The notes: generated by a model from the letters alone, not told the origin. 64,000 nt of DNA from Carallia brachiata (GCA_021464245.1 JADCRB010000098.1:1674001-1738000); one strand, 5' to 3'. Numbered from the stretch's first letter, positions 12,162-25,736 are shown. Numbers and translations: made by a program.

Positions 12162-12367
12162 GGTGGCCACACTGAATTGTGGTGTCATATATTTTAACTA
12201 TATGCAACAACGTCCATAGTTTTTGTAACAATAACTATATTTTTTGCAATAAAAACTTATAATTTATTTTTTTTGTTGTAAAAAGTATATATAGTTGTAA
12301 AAAATCCGTGCGTTGTTGCAAAATAACTAAACTTGGCTGAAATATATGACAACACAGTATGACCACC
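12162..12367. mobile_element. Small TIR element (MITE), 206 bp
   Basis: The left end GGTGGCCACACTGAATTGTG and the inverse of the right end GGTGGTCATACTGTGTTGTC pair over about 30 bp, extending through GTCATATATTT. The interior is TTGTAACAATAACTATATTT and similar. A diverged relative of the interior lies at about 41110-41275. Confidence 0.6.
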
Positions 12368-15300
12368 TAATAGAACCCTTGTCAAAACGGTAAAATCGGC
12401 ACAAGAAACACATTAAAGATACTATTAGAAAGAAACAGATTTTACAACAAGAGGAAGAGTGTTTTGGACCTTATATTTTCTTTTCTTTGGGACCATTTTG
12501 ATTCATAACAAACTTTTTCTCCTATATCAGGTTGCAATATAAAGCTAATGTATAATTTTGTTGGCCCGTAACTTGCTATGACCAACACCAACCACAAATT
12601 AAATTGCAAATTGGTTTAACTTTAACACGAGCACGAATAAAGAAAGTCGAAAAGGTGCTCTAATGGGGTATTACATCTTTCTTTGGGATGATTGCGAAAT
12701 TAGAGTGACACAATCTTTGAGATCCTGATTTTAGGCCATGAGGCAAACATCTGAATTGGGTCATCGTAGGACCACATAAGAGAGATGAAATTATTACCAC
12801 GAGAAGCCAAAACTTCCGCTGTCTGAGAATAATGAGCACGATAAATAAGAAATGTCGTGGGTTTGTTGCGTTTTGAATCAGAAAGTAAAACGTAGATTAA
12901 TCTCCGGTCGGAGAAATGGTTTCCAACGTAAGGGGCAATATCCCTTATGCTATCAAAGTGACAAAAGGTACACACATGTACATCACAGCACAAGCTCAGG
13001 ACCAAATTATTTGCTTAACTAAATAAAGTATTCTTTTTCTTTTTTGTTTAGTGCAACAAATAAAAAGTTTAGACAGTGTCTCACAATTTTATCAAGGATT
13101 ATTGTGTGCATTGAAAAAGCAAATTTCGCGAGCATACATTTAACCCGCATGGAACTTTACATGATATATCCAAGGTAATCTCCGGAAGATAGTTATCCGA
13201 CTATATAAATACATTGCATGGTGACCACGAACTCGGTGTTGGCAAATAACTACTATTTGATCACTTGTTTATCTCTCTGGTTTACAAGGTGTGTGCAAAC
13301 GAATTTATTAGGCTCTGCTTGAGTTCTCCGTATTTAAAAAGGGATACCAGACAGGTGCATTAATTACGAGGAAGATCTTGTTCGAACAGCTTGTATTAAA
13401 TTGAAATTCTTGTCATTCAGATCCAAAGGAGAAAACAATTTTTGAGAAAACAATTTGGTACGTATTTCTTATCGAATGACATCGTGATAAAGTAGTAAGA
13501 CAAGCATCGAGTTGTGGATGAGACACTTCTGGTGGCAGAGGTAAAATTGCCACGGAATGGAGGATTGGCTACGTGGGGTTGCGAGCTAGATCAGAACTCA
13601 GAAGAATCTCAAGAAAAACATGGCCTAATTTTTTTCTGGTATTTAACCTTCAAAATAGTTCATGATAGATATTGTTGGCCACTGTTGTGGGTGTGGTGTG
13701 TTTATTATACCTTATCTCTGTCATTTGTCCCACACTGTAGTCAGTGTCGTATTCGTGCATGTGATATATGCGCCTCAACATTTCCCGACTATTATATCAA
13801 CGCATTCGTCTGCCGACGGGCTAGTCCTAGAGTTTTTAGTTGCAAAAAAAATTTTTGATGATCCAATTGGTGGGCATGCAGTGGGATACACAATTAGTGG
13901 ACATGCATGCTTTTCACGTACTTTACTTGCATTTTCCGGTAGTGTTACTCTTTTGGTTAATTGACTCAGATTACAAAACTCCGGGCGCATTTTCGATGCA
14001 CAATAATTTGAGCATTAATGAGATTTGAGATCTTGAACTTCACGGCTTTACCCTTTTATATCAAATTTCTTGTTTGCCGAGTACCAATATAATTTGCAAC
14101 CGCATAAACAGTAAACCCAAAATTGCGGAAGCTATCCTTTCGGAAGATTTAAATTTAAAATTAAGACTTTGTTGTTTTTATTGTCTTCCCTTTTTGGGAG
14201 ATTTTGTTTCTTTTTCTCCTAAGAAAAAGTTGGTGAAATGAGAAAGAAGCCAGTTGCGGATTGTCATATTACAATTTTTGACGGGAACGCATTTGTGGAG
14301 TGAACGTGCACCCATTCTAAGTGGTTTAACCCCATTGAATAGTGAGAACTGAGGCCGTTCCCCTTGTTTTATTTTATTTTATTTTAATTCTTATTACAAA
14401 GTGTATTGAGCTGTGAATTCCGAAATTGAGCTTTTTCTTTCTCTCTTGTTGATCTCGTATAGAGGTCTAAAATTTTTTTTTACTGGAGTATTCTCGCTGA
14501 TATTAAATTTCTAGTTGATTTTAAATTACCAAAATAATATTTGGACCATCATCAATGCCCAAAAAATCACGTTGCATAAAAGGCAAACAAGAAAGAACCA
14601 ACGGCCAGAAGGACGCATCAGCTGCAGTGGGGGTGGGCAGAGAGCAACATTCTGGAAAATACTGGAAAAGGAGGCCCAGGCAGCATACAGTTGCCTCAAG
14701 TGATTCCTTCAAAGGGATGATGGACATATATTCCGTTAGCTGGCCCAAGTTCGTGTTGATCCGAGCATGTTTCGGCCTTGTAGGGCCTTGCTAGCCAGAA
14801 ATGGCGTGTACTGTCAGTCCCATCCACTTCACCCTGTTGATGCACCATCTCTGTTCAATTATCATGAAGTTATGAAAGGAAGTGTCCTGATTTCTCATAT
14901 CCACTTCCGATCCATTGGGATAATAGATTCAAGCTTATTTTTCATTCTAGTTATCTGGAAAGCTTAAGGGACTGAAATCTTTGGCCAAACCAAATTTAAA
15001 AGCAAAGAGAAAATTGTCCGTCACAACCACCAATCCATTTCAATGCGACCATTTCATTAACAGACAAATAAAGCAAATTTCTTCTTACTCATTTGACTAC
15101 GGTGGATATAACCGGCAGACTGAATGCAAATCGCGAAACACCGCTTTCGAGCAACTATAGAAAGACTTCCCATGTCCAAAAGGATGCCGCTTTGGGTGCT
15201 CAAAAGGCCGATTATGAAGAATGGAAATGGTTGTCAATGCGTGCATGTCCAAATTCCATTCACGCTGTATCAAAGATTCAAGACTCAAGACTCGATGAAT

Positions 15301-15600
15301 AAATGGTTTTACATCCAAGTTCACACGAACTCAATAAACAAGGGCATACCATAACCTGTCTTCCTAATATGGCTCTCCAAAGAACTAAAACAATTTTGCG
15401 GTAGAACTTATCATCAGATGTGCAACTTTGAGGTGCGACACAATAACAGCCTCTTATCAAAAGATGAGACAATTGCATTCCTGATAAACGAGTTTCAATA
15501 GAATTTAAAAGGACCATTAGTTCCAGAAGTCGAGTTGCTAAAATAGTTTGTAATTCTACAAACTATATCAATGACAAATTCACACATAGGTAGCATTACA
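12368..15600. other. Intergenic, no supported gene
   Basis: Several ORFs of 60-115 codons occur (12700-13005 minus, 13514-13858 plus, and overlapping ORFs at 14515-15517). They overlap each other on both strands and show no domain I recognise. The stretch 14550-15300 is less AT-rich than its surroundings and could be a decayed gene or an untranslated transcript. I cannot say which. Confidence 0.45.
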
Positions 15601-15809
15601 AACTTTTATTTGAAGGTAACTCATTCCCACATCTGCAAACAGCACAGCTAAATCAAATGACAGGCAGAGCAGACATTTCTCCAACAAGAATTTCTGTGAA
15701 CACTATATGCGCCTCCTAACCATTAACAATATGCAGACCAACCATCAATCTGCCCTCAAAGGTCACGCCAATAAGCCCTAAAAGGAAACTCCACCAGTAA
15801 TCTCCCTTC

Positions 15810-17796
15810 TCAGTCGGCCCTAGACTGGCCAGCTCGAGAGGACAAGATGATACCAACAATAAGCCCATAAAGGGCCAAAGCTTCTGCGAAAATAAGGATA
15901 AGGATCATTCCAACGAACAGTTTAGGCTGTTGTGCGTTAGCCCTGCCACAGAACAGTAAATGTCAGCCTCAATCACCATACTCAAGGAGCAATACAATTG
16001 TCAAAATCACTTTCTAACTAGAACCGTGAAAATGCACCATGCCAAACTAATATAAAGGATTTCAACAAGATATAAATAAGCCATTATGATGCCCACAATG
16101 CCAATGTTCAAAATTTACTGTAAACATCATGTTGCTAACTGAAGCTTGACTCTCTAACTTACATCCTGTGCAGAAAATAAAAAGATTACCATCCCTGTTT
16201 TCTTCTCTCTTCACCGTTTTGGATTACCCAAGTGGATTTGATAAATTTGCTTAAAAGATTTAACAAAACCTGCTCAATCATCAAATGAAATCACAAGCTT
16301 GCTTCGATCACAGAATCCCAACCACCAAACTAACATTTTAACAATCATTCCATTGTTTCTAAGATGCCATTCTATCGTTTCTAAGATGCCCCCAAATTCA
16401 GAAGACCAATTGGATAGCATATATAAAACATCAAAACATTAAACTCTGCTAAAAAAGGAAAAAAAAAAAAATTGTACTCATCTTTACATGGACACCAAAT
16501 TGAGATTAGAAGAGCAAGGTTTAGAAAAAGGGACAGCTTCTAAGCCACCAAAGCCTTACAATCATGAAAACAAATGACAAAGGGAACTTGGCAAAGTCAC
16601 AACATGACTCCATGTTTATGAAAGGAGCTAAAAAATTGCAAACGCAATCATGCTTCTTACACGGTTAAAATTTTATTGTTTCTTATATATCACTTAAAGA
16701 AAGAACAGCAAGTATACCTGACACCAGCGTCACCAACAATACCAATTGCCATTCCAGCAGAAAGCCCAGCAAGGCCGCAGGCAAGACCAGAAGAGAGATG
16801 CGCATAACCATCAAAAAGGTAGTATGATTTGGCCTTGGGGTTAATCCCGTGCTGATAATGACAGCAATAATCAAGCCATATATACCCAATACACCAGCCA
16901 TAACAACTGGCACAATCGACTTCATCACCAGCTCAGGCCTCATCACACCCATCGATGCCACACCGACACCACTCTTAGCTGTTCCATATGCAGCTCCCAT
17001 ACCTAAATGTCCAACACAATTGGGTAATCTACACCAACAACAGCAATTCAAACTTGATCTTGATCTTAGAAAATAACTACAGGGAAATAATTTGAGTTCA
17101 AGGTGTTGTACTTTGTTGCTCCAGTTCTTTATAAATCTCAAAACTAATCTTACTTGAGCCAAACATATACACAGTCCGAAGCACTAAGTTCATCTTTCCA
17201 AGTTTCGAAAAAGAAATAATCGGAATCCTTCTGTTCTAATGAAATTAAGCACTTCCATTTAGCCAAGAAAATCAAAGAAGCGTTATTCAATTTTTTTTAA
17301 TGTTAGTCTATTTTCAACGAAAATAACGTATCACCAGGATTCCGAAGCATATCCAACGGCCAAGAGTAAAAGCAAACTGAACCGATCTGATTAGAAATCT
17401 ACATTTAGATCTTCATTTCAAATGTTCATTAATCGCAGAGATAACCAGAATTAAAGCTGAGAAAAGTACAAATCTCAACGTTTGCAACACGACAGCTTTG
17501 CTATTCGAATAAAACGACATCGCTTGCATCTGATCGATCCGAAAATCACCAATCTCAGACTTCCGATTACTTCATTTTCTCAAGGCATTTCTTGGGGAAA
17601 AAAAACAATTTTTTTAAATTACCCGTACAGGAACTAACATTCAATGCAAGTATATGCAAGAAGAAATCGACTCAGAGAAGAAGCTATAGATAATAACTAA
17701 TAAGGCAAGGGGGTTACAGGAGAAGACGAGCGCGGCGGCTGCGCCGAGGAAGCCGAAGAACGGTGCCGTTTCATCGCCGCTGAAACCAGAAGACAT
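15810..17796 (-). CDS. VHA-c: V-type proton ATPase 16 kDa proteolipid subunit c (three exons, one-base frame break)
   Basis: Subunit c forms the membrane rotor ring of the vacuolar H+-ATPase and carries protons across the tonoplast. Exons on the minus strand are 17796-17718, 17002-16718 and 15942-15810, all with GT-AG introns. Exon 1 reads [20 protein letters not shown]. Exon 2 gives [20 protein letters not shown] and [20 protein letters not shown]. Exon 3 gives [20 protein letters not shown] and ends [10 protein letters not shown]. The glutamate in [11 protein letters not shown] is the family's essential proton-binding residue. The summed exons are 497 nt, where 498 (165 residues plus stop) is expected. 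The missing base lies at 16848-16852, where ACGGG should precede ATTAACCCC ([11 protein letters not shown]). The protein is otherwise unblemished, so an assembly indel is likelier than a pseudogene. Confidence 0.92.
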
Positions 17797-18110
17797 GTTT
17801 GATTACAGATCTGAGGACGGTGCCGTTGACGATCTGAGATTTGCAGAAGAGTTTGTAGCGGTTGATCTCGATCTCTCCTCTCTCTCCCGTTTTCTTCAAG
17901 CACCGCAAACAAGCGAAAAAGAAACTTATGGAAGACAATCATCCGCGTTTTTTGTACACATATGGCGGGTTAAACTATTGGATCGAGTCGAACCCAGCCC
18001 AGGAAACCGATTTTTGGGCTCTCTTTTTAAGGACTTGGCCCAGAGATATCTACGTGCTCACGATGATGGGCTTCAGTGGCTCAGTCATTAGATTAAGAGA
18101 GAAATGCTTA
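17797..18110 (-). promoter_or_regulatory. Likely 5' leader and promoter of VHA-c
   Basis: This is the stretch directly upstream of the VHA-c start. It contains GA/CT-rich sequence and short plus-strand ORFs (17795-18091, 17862-18113) with no protein similarity. I see no unambiguous TATA box. Confidence 0.35.
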
Positions 18111-20148
18111 TAAAAACACGTAATAGTAAATATAAAATTAAACATAATATTTGAATTGTTGTATTATAAAAAAATATATTAAATTAATTTTATACCTACG
18201 TCTTAGATAAAAAGATATTCCTTAATCGCTTAGGTACGACTAGCAGTTATTGTCATTTTATTGACTCTATTCTTCAAGTTGGTTGAAAGAGGGACAATTA
18301 AACCCTTGATTTATTTTTATTGGTATATTGTTAATACTATTTGAATCATAAATTCATAGTTACTAGAGTCAAAACTCAATTGTAAAAAGTTGTCTTGGTT
18401 TCTACTCCAATTAGAAAGAAAAAAAAAAAAAAAAAGACATTCCTTCCTTGTTTGGATTCGGTTGAAGAATGAGAAAACGAGGTGAGATGAAAAACAATGT
18501 TTTATTTGGGAAATTGACAGAAAAAAATGACATCACCAATTAGTTTCACTTAAATCATATTAAAGTAGTAATACAATCTCATTAAATTGATATTTAGAAA
18601 TTTATTTTTTAAATTTTATAAATTTAATTACTCATATTACTTTAAAATTTTTTATTTAAAATTTCATTTAAAAAAAAAATCACCTCGTGCTCATTATGGG
18701 CTTGGCTTACATTTCCCACCTCGTGGTAACACTAAGCATCACAAATTAACAAGATCATCTTATTCATTTTTTTTTTTTAATGCACCACCTTCGGCACTAG
18801 CGGTTCTATGTGTATGCGAGAGAGAGAGCAAGTGCCCCCATTGAGATTGAAAAAATGTGATGGATCAAAAGAAAAATTTGCTACAACCCACTAAATTTAT
18901 AAATTAAAGATTTTCTTTTGCTAGATAATATAATGTGATTTACAAATATTTCAACCTTTTGAAATTTTTAAAAGATATTATAATATTAAGTGGTTCTAAA
19001 CACAAACTTATTATTATATTATTGGGATCATTGGATGCACATTTGTAATACTCAACATTAATTATAATCATACATTAAAAAATTAAAAATGTATAACTAA
19101 TAATTATAATAGTGTAATGTATAATTTGTATTTTGGTGCACCGAAATTTCTTAGTAATATAACTTTTTTTATTTTTCTTATATATTATTGCCTCACTTAT
19201 TACAAGTTCCGCATCTGCCAGTGGTCATCAGTGTCTGTTTCGGAAGCTTATCTATCTGTCAACTTCAATTTTTATTTTTTTTTGGTCGGCAGTCAACTTA
19301 GAATTTCAAATGCCTTTCCTCAACATCAAATTGCCCCATCTTATATTCCCTTTTCTCTCGTTGCTAAAAATCAAGATAAGATCCGAAGCTGTCCCTCTGA
19401 CCAAGCCATAACTTCGGGGTTACCAATGTTGTCACTTCCTTTCGTCTACCGAATCCAGGAATTTTTACACTCTTTATCATTAGCAGCACTGCAACCTTCT
19501 CCCTAGCTAGGATCAGCCATGAATATTGTGGAATGGTTTCTACACAGTCAATATTACCATGTATATGATTAAATTAACAGGATTGCCTATTACGCTTCAT
19601 CACTTATCATCGCATTTAGCATTTCTGCGTGGATCCTTTGTTTCATCCCTGCTACTTTCTTGTGGAAAAAAGATCAAAATGGACGCCCATTATCAGTTTC
19701 TGCCGTCGATAACACCCAGCCTGAAGAATTTGCTCCTACTGTTTTCCTATGTTGGAATCGTAGCCTCCTCGTCGTGGTCATCCGCACATAGGCCCTAGAT
19801 TTGGGTCATGTCGACATTTTTGAACAGTGAAGCAAATCAGTCCGCCTTGCCAGTACCGTGTTTTCGTCGTACGTTGTTGGCTTGGGCTTTCCATGGCCCA
19901 CGTGTAAGTTCTCTACTGTTTGATCCGCTTTGGTCGCTAATGGGAGCAGAATGCCCAAATCCATGGGCTATTTTCGTTGTAGAGCCAACACCTTGGGCTT
20001 TGAATTCAGCAAAGAAAAACCACTCCCCCTGCCCCCACATCGGGAAATAAATCTGGAAAACTTTTGGTTTAATTTTGAACTGATTTTCAAACGAGTAACA
20101 TTTCTTTTAAATGTAAAAAAATATTGGACTCTATCATTTATTATAAAA
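18111..20148. other. Intergenic, no gene seen
   Basis: AT-rich sequence. Plus-strand ORFs at 19117-19506, 19526-19798 and 19808-20050 follow one another but show no recognisable family, and the joins lack good splice sites. I would not call a gene. Confidence 0.45.
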
Positions 20149-20497
20149 GTTAACATATAAAAATATTACTAATTTTGTATAAATTGATAAATTTAGTATC
20201 AATTTTAAAAAATAATAATTTACTTCTCTCTAAATTTTTTTGCAACAAATCTAACATTGTGAAATTTTTTAAATAGAATTATCTGTTTTGATAATGTGAT
20301 AGTAATTTATATGATTATCATGTAATCGAAATAGACATTTCTATAAATCTATTATCAAAACTGACAGATTTTATTTATATAAAATTATTACGTATTAGAT
20401 TTGTTATAAAAAAATTTCAAAAAGATAAAATATTACTTTTTAAAATTAGTGTAAATTTTTTATTTTAATTAAAGTTAGTAATATTTTTTATATTAAC
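20149..20497. mobile_element. Near-palindromic MITE, copy D
   Basis: It begins GTTAACATATAAAAATATTA and ends TAATATTTTTTATATTAAC, an inverted match. Internal blocks ATCTGTTTTGATAATGTGAT and AATCGAAATAGACATTTCTA are those of copies A-C. It lies about 380 bp upstream of the DUS3 start codon, so it sits in or next to that promoter. Confidence 0.75.
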
Positions 20498-20878
20498 TCT
20501 TTTTAAATAAATAATATTATTTTTATTGTGCTTGTTTTTTTTTTTGTAATTAATTTTGTTAAAAAAAAGCTAAATTAAAAATTTTATATATTTTTTAATA
20601 AATATTACAAATAAATTACAAAAAACTAACCTCTTCCTTTTGGAATTGGATTTTATGTTGATTCACTATTAATTTTCAGCGTCAAACGACGTGGCCTCTC
20701 GTCGTTTGTAGATCTTTTATCATTAAGAAAAACGGATAACCTTTAACCCAAAAAAAAAAAAAGCAAAAGGAAAACCCTACGCGACCGTCCGCCTCCACCT
20801 GAAAACCCGAACGAGAGAAGCACTGGCCCAAGCGCCAACAGACACTGGACTGGTTGTAAGAGAGTCAACCAGTCCCCC

Positions 20879-23800
20879 ATGGCCGAGTCAGCGGCCGAGC
20901 TTGTCGCGGAACCGAACCTCCCAGTAGACGAGCCACCGCCCGTGCCGCCGTGTTCGAATGGCAATAGCCTGCCAACACCGGAAGAACTCGTGGCCAAGTC
21001 CATTGCCCCAGTCAAGAGAGAATTCCTGCGCCCTCCTCCTTCCAGAACCATCCAAAACGACGCCGCCGTCTCCGATTCCGGAGCTAACGCCAAAGCCTCT
21101 CAATCAAACGTTGTCGCCAAGGAGAAGAAGTCCAAACGGCAACTTAAACGCGAACGCCAACAGGTCACTGCGCTCTCATATTCTCACTGATAATCAGAGT
21201 TTTATATGATTAGATTTAAGAAATGGCTTTCGAATTCAATTGAATGGATTATTGAAAAGAGATAACAATAATCTTTCAGGAAAAGAAGTCGGCACTGCAT
21301 CTCTGCCCTGAGATAGCCAAGACCGGCGATGTTAGTTCATGTTCTTATGGCGACCGGTGCCGCTTCAGCCACGATTTGGAAGCCTTTAAGGCTCAGGTAT
21401 TGGAAGAATGCATTGCAATGACGTTAATTTGATAATCCAATTGAAATGTAATTGCAATTTGTCAACATTTGTGGCTTGATGGAATGCTGTGAATGTAGAA
21501 ACCGGCTGACCTGGAAGGGGAATGCCCGTTTGCATCAGGTGGACAGCCTTGCCCTTATGGGTTGGCTTGTAGATTTTACGGCACGCATAAAGATAACAAC
21601 GTTTTTGGCAATGGCTTGATTGTGGAAAAGAAAGGTAGTTCTGAGACAAATGGATTGAATAAGGATGTTCAAAGGCTTTTGTGGAAGAATAAAATGAAGT
21701 TCCCAAAGCAGATGCCAAGCTCAAGTCTCTCGGGCTAATGGTAATTGAACACTGGAATCCTTCATTGCTGCTTCTTCTTTGTTATTGTTCTGCTTTTTCA
21801 ATGTGATTGTTCTTCGTTGCTTATTTGCTGCATAGCAAGTTCCTTTTGTTCGTTGTTTTTTGTCTCATCATCACCATAATTCTTTTTTTTTTTTCCCTAA
21901 TTGACAGTGGCCTGGCAAATCAAAAGTGAAAAAGCTGGATGAGGAGGAAGTTGATCAGATCCTTGAAAATACTTCTGCTGTTAAAGAGAATGGTTGTGAT
22001 GCAGTGGCCAGTGACTCAGCTAATGAATCCGGGCATCTTCTGGAAGTGCCAGCTGACAATAATGCGGATGGAAGCATAATCACTGATGAACCTAGACCTT
22101 TGAAAAAAGCAAAATCCTTAGCTGAGACATATTTATCTGGTGAAGAGGGTAATGCCAGTTTCATTCTCTGTTTCTTGCTGTTGTTTTTCTGGATAGTATT
22201 TATATTTGTTGAATATGTGATAGACTCATGAATCTTTTCTGCAACAGGATTGAATCTGCCAGAGAAAGATATCGAGAATAGCTGCCCAGAAATTGACCCC
22301 AAAAATAAAAGTGATCTTATAGACGCAGAAGCAGATATAAGTTTGAAATTACACCCACGTGAGAAAAAGCTCATTGACTTTAGAGGAAAACTGTATCTTG
22401 CACCTTTGACCACTGTTGGGAATCTTCCTTTCAGAAGGATTTGCAAGGTATTAGGAGCTGATGTAACTTGTGGTGAAATGGCAATGTGCACAAATCTCTT
22501 GCAGGTCCGTATTTGCTTTGTTAATTCATCTTACTTAATTTGGTGGCCAAATTTATTTAGTAGGAATGGTTTAAATGTCCCTTGTTGACTGTCTTATTAT
22601 AGGATTCCAGCAATATTTCTAGCCGCAAACATTTAATATTGAGCTCTCCTATATCATAAGTCATAACTTTGAGCTATATAAATCACTTTCAATAGTACTT
22701 GTGGGCATGGGTCAATTTGGAATCTTTGCCTGCATCATGTCTCATGATCTTCAAATTCATTCTCGCCACCATTGTATCTATATAATTTGTTCATTTATGT
22801 CTTTAGCAATGCTTGCGTGCTCGTATCAGAAACTTTTTTCACATCATGGTAATAGATTCTAGCATATGAATATTTCTGTTGCTTACTCCGCCTTTTCTCG
22901 TAATAAATTGTCTTTAGTCTTGCCAAAGTCATTTGCATGCTGCTCGTTTGGAATTCTATACAAGACTCATGAACAGAATATTCATGTGGGGACAGGGTCA
23001 GGCTTCGGAATGGGCATTGCTGAGACGTCATTCATCTGAGACTCTGTTTGGTGTACAAATATGTGGGGCACATCCAGATACTGTCACACGTACTGTTGAG
23101 CTAATTGATCATGAATGTAAGGTGGACTTTATTGATATAAATATGGGTTGCCCAATTGACATTGTTGTCAATAAGGGTGCTGGATCATCTCTTCTTACGA
23201 AACCAATGCGAATGAAGAACATTATAGAAGCTGCGTCTGGCACAGTGGAGACACCTGTAACTGTCAAGGTTACAATTAATGACTCCATACTAGTTTCAAA
23301 TTCTTAACGTGCAAAACTTTCCAGATTAGCATATTTATCATTGAAAATTATATTTTTCTATTTAGCCTCTGTCATTTTGCAATTTTCCTATCCCCGTTTC
23401 CCTCCCTTTCTTTTCTTTGTAAAACTTTATTTTCGCAGAATGAGTGATTGAGTCATACTTATTATTCTTGGTGGTTTAGGTGCGGACAGGCTATTTTGAG
23501 GGGAAAAATCGAATCGATTCACTAATAGCTGATATTGGCAGCTGGGGGGCCAATGCTGTCACAATTCATGGTCGATCTCGTCAACAACGCTATAGTAAGC
23601 TTGCTGATTGGGATTACATATACCAGTGTGCTAGAAAGGCCCCCAAATCTTTGCAAGTACTAGGGAATGGAGATGTATTTTCATATATAGACTGGAACAA
23701 GCACTTTTCTGACTGCCCAGAGCTCTCTTCATGCATGATAGCAAGAGGAGCATTAATCAAGGTCAGAAATTTGAGCTTTAACTTGTCCATCTTAATCTCT

Positions 23801-24644
23801 TATGAGTCTTATATGCGAAGAAAAAGTCGTTGCATGCTGTTGTCTTCAATAAAGCCGAGTTTGTTGCCGATTAATGATGTTTAATTATTTGTCTGGCAGC
23901 CTTGGATATTCACTGAAATCAAAGAACAGAGGCATTGGGACATCAGGTCTGGAGAACGATTGGACATATTGAAAGATTACGTGCATTTTGGGCTTGAACA
24001 TTGGGGTTCTGACACAAAAGGTGTGCTTAGTGATCAATAAGCTATATTGTGCGATACAATTTAGTTTTACTTTTTAATTGGTTTGTTGGTAATTCATACA
24101 ACGAATGCTAATGCTATTTGTGCCTGTATCCTTGGATTAAATGGGGATGTCCCCAAGAACTCATGTTGACCTTAGGCGTGCATTCTCTAAGAAAGGTGTA
24201 GGGTTATAAAAAAAATTTAAGCAAAAATTGAAATTGATGCATGAATACTGCATTAGCATGCAAAGATAATTCTTGTTTCCACCTTTGCAGGAGTGGAGAC
24301 AACTAGGCATTTCTTGTTGGAATGGCTTAGCTACACGTGTAGATATATACCCGTCGGCCTTTTGGACGTCGTGCCGCAAAGGCTCAATTGGCGCCCCCCA
24401 TCCTACTATGGTCGGGACGAACTTGAAACTCTTATGGCCTCTGATTCTGCGGCTGACTGGGTAAGCATTGCCTTGGATCTGGAGATGGTACCTTCATAAG
24501 TTGCTTTAAGTGCTGCAGTTATATTTTATTGTTTCATTTCTGCAGATTCGAATCTCTGAAATGTTGCTTGGCAAGGTTCCAGATGGCTTCACATTTGCTC
24601 CAAAGCATAAATCGAATGCTTACGACAGAGCAGAAAATGGTTAA
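20879..24644 (+). CDS. DUS3: tRNA-dihydrouridine(47) synthase 3-like, CCCH zinc-finger protein (ten exons, one-base frame break)
   Basis: This FMN enzyme reduces uridine to dihydrouridine in tRNA (and some mRNA). Exons: 20879-21163, 21280-21396, 21499-21740, 21908-22148, 22248-22504, 22996-23268, 23480-23761, 23900-24020, 24291-24460, 24546-24644; all introns are GT-AG and in phase. Exons 2 and 3 each carry a CCCH-type finger ([24 protein letters not shown]). Exon 5 has the FMN-binding [13 protein letters not shown]. Exon 6 has [20 protein letters not shown] with the general-acid cysteine. Exon 7 has VRTGYFEG and [20 protein letters not shown]. The expected length is about 695 residues, as in Arabidopsis. 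Exon 3 is 242 nt where 243 is needed: CCAAAGCAGAT should keep the frame [12 protein letters not shown], and the present frame stops at 21736-21738. This is probably a lost G in a short run. Confidence 0.92.
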
Positions 24645-25406
24645 CGAGTTCTACTTGCGGATTCTTAAGAGAAATTTGTTTTTGAGTGCATCTTTTGTGC
24701 GCATTGTCTTTCGTCCCCATTGCTTCTGGGGGACTAGAAGAAGTGGCTGATGGCACAATGGATGCACTTACTGGCCTTTGTTGTGTTTTGGAAGTCGAGC
24801 AAGCTTGTGCTCGGAGGACAGCTTGACTGCTTGTAGCATAAGCATTTTCATCACCCATGGCTCCTTTTGTTTTGTTGTGTAAGAATTGCAAGTATTATTT
24901 AAAAGGAGCCAGATAGCGCGTTCCCATTACTATTTAAGACAAACAACGGAGGTTTTCTTTTTCCCACCCCAGTTTTATTGTCTGTTGCGCCAGAACACTG
25001 TATTTTAGACATAAGTTAATAAAAGGTCAAATTATGATTAACCATTAGCTCATTTCATGCTTGCATGTGACTTGATTTTAAATCGAGCCCTGTATACAAA
25101 TTCCATTTTGAGAGAGCATCATGGTGCTCATGGGTCACCTTCTAGTCTATCACCGTGAAGGAGAAAAAAAAAACTGCTTAGATTAAATTCCACGAAAATC
25201 AATGGCACCGCCAAATTTTGTTTTTACTACTTCATGTGTCGAAACCTTGCAAGCAAGCAAACTCCGTAAGAAGATGATCTAAACTGAAGCGGTTTACCAC
25301 TCGGTACATGCAGTCATTTCTTTATCCACAAAATCAATCAATAACGCAAATAGGATGATAAATGTAATCAAACAGATGATAACTCAAAGAGTTGTAACAC
25401 TCATGC
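24645..25406. other. 3' region of DUS3 and spacer
   Basis: No further gene is seen. The first 300-400 bp is probably DUS3 3' UTR, with AATAAAA-like sequence near 25017-25023. DUS3 and the amidophosphoribosyltransferase relic are convergent. Confidence 0.45.
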
Positions 25407-25580
25407 TGAATTTTAGTATTTTGATTAATATATCGATTAAAATTAAAATTGATAATTTTAAAATAAAATTAATAATTTTTATAATAAAATTTTTTTTATT
25501 TTTTTATAAAATTATTAATTTTATTTTAAAATTATTAATTTTAATTTTATTTAAAATATTAATTAAAATATTAAAATTCA
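25407..25580. mobile_element. AT-rich hairpin element (MITE-like palindrome), 174 bp
   Basis: The ends TGAATTTTAGTATTTTGATT and the inverse of the right end (TGAATTTTAATATTTTAATT) match. The inversion continues through AATTTTAAAATAAAATTAAT on both arms to a T-rich centre near 25490. There is no coding content. It lies about 70 bp from the fossil stop codon of the amidophosphoribosyltransferase gene. Confidence 0.6.
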
Positions 25581-25736
25581 ATACCAATATTTTCTTAAAC
25601 TCAAAAACTATTGATAAGCCAAATTGGATGAAGATGTGTCATCAAACAGATCACAACTTCCGCTGGTCGCCAACATTTTCCACGTTTTGACTTTGAGGTG
25701 CTTGAATCCAAACGCCATCAAGGGAGTCAATACTGC

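Noticed and set aside
12700..13005. Minus-strand ORF of 101 codons
   Set aside because: No recognisable domain, start context or neighbouring exon. Codon use is unremarkable. Left as unsupported.
13514..13990. Overlapping ORFs on both strands
   Set aside because: Mutually exclusive ORFs with no similarity. Cysteine/histidine-rich in one frame by chance only.
19117..20050. Three successive plus-strand ORFs that might be exons
   Set aside because: No shared family, and no GT-AG pair that keeps a frame between them.
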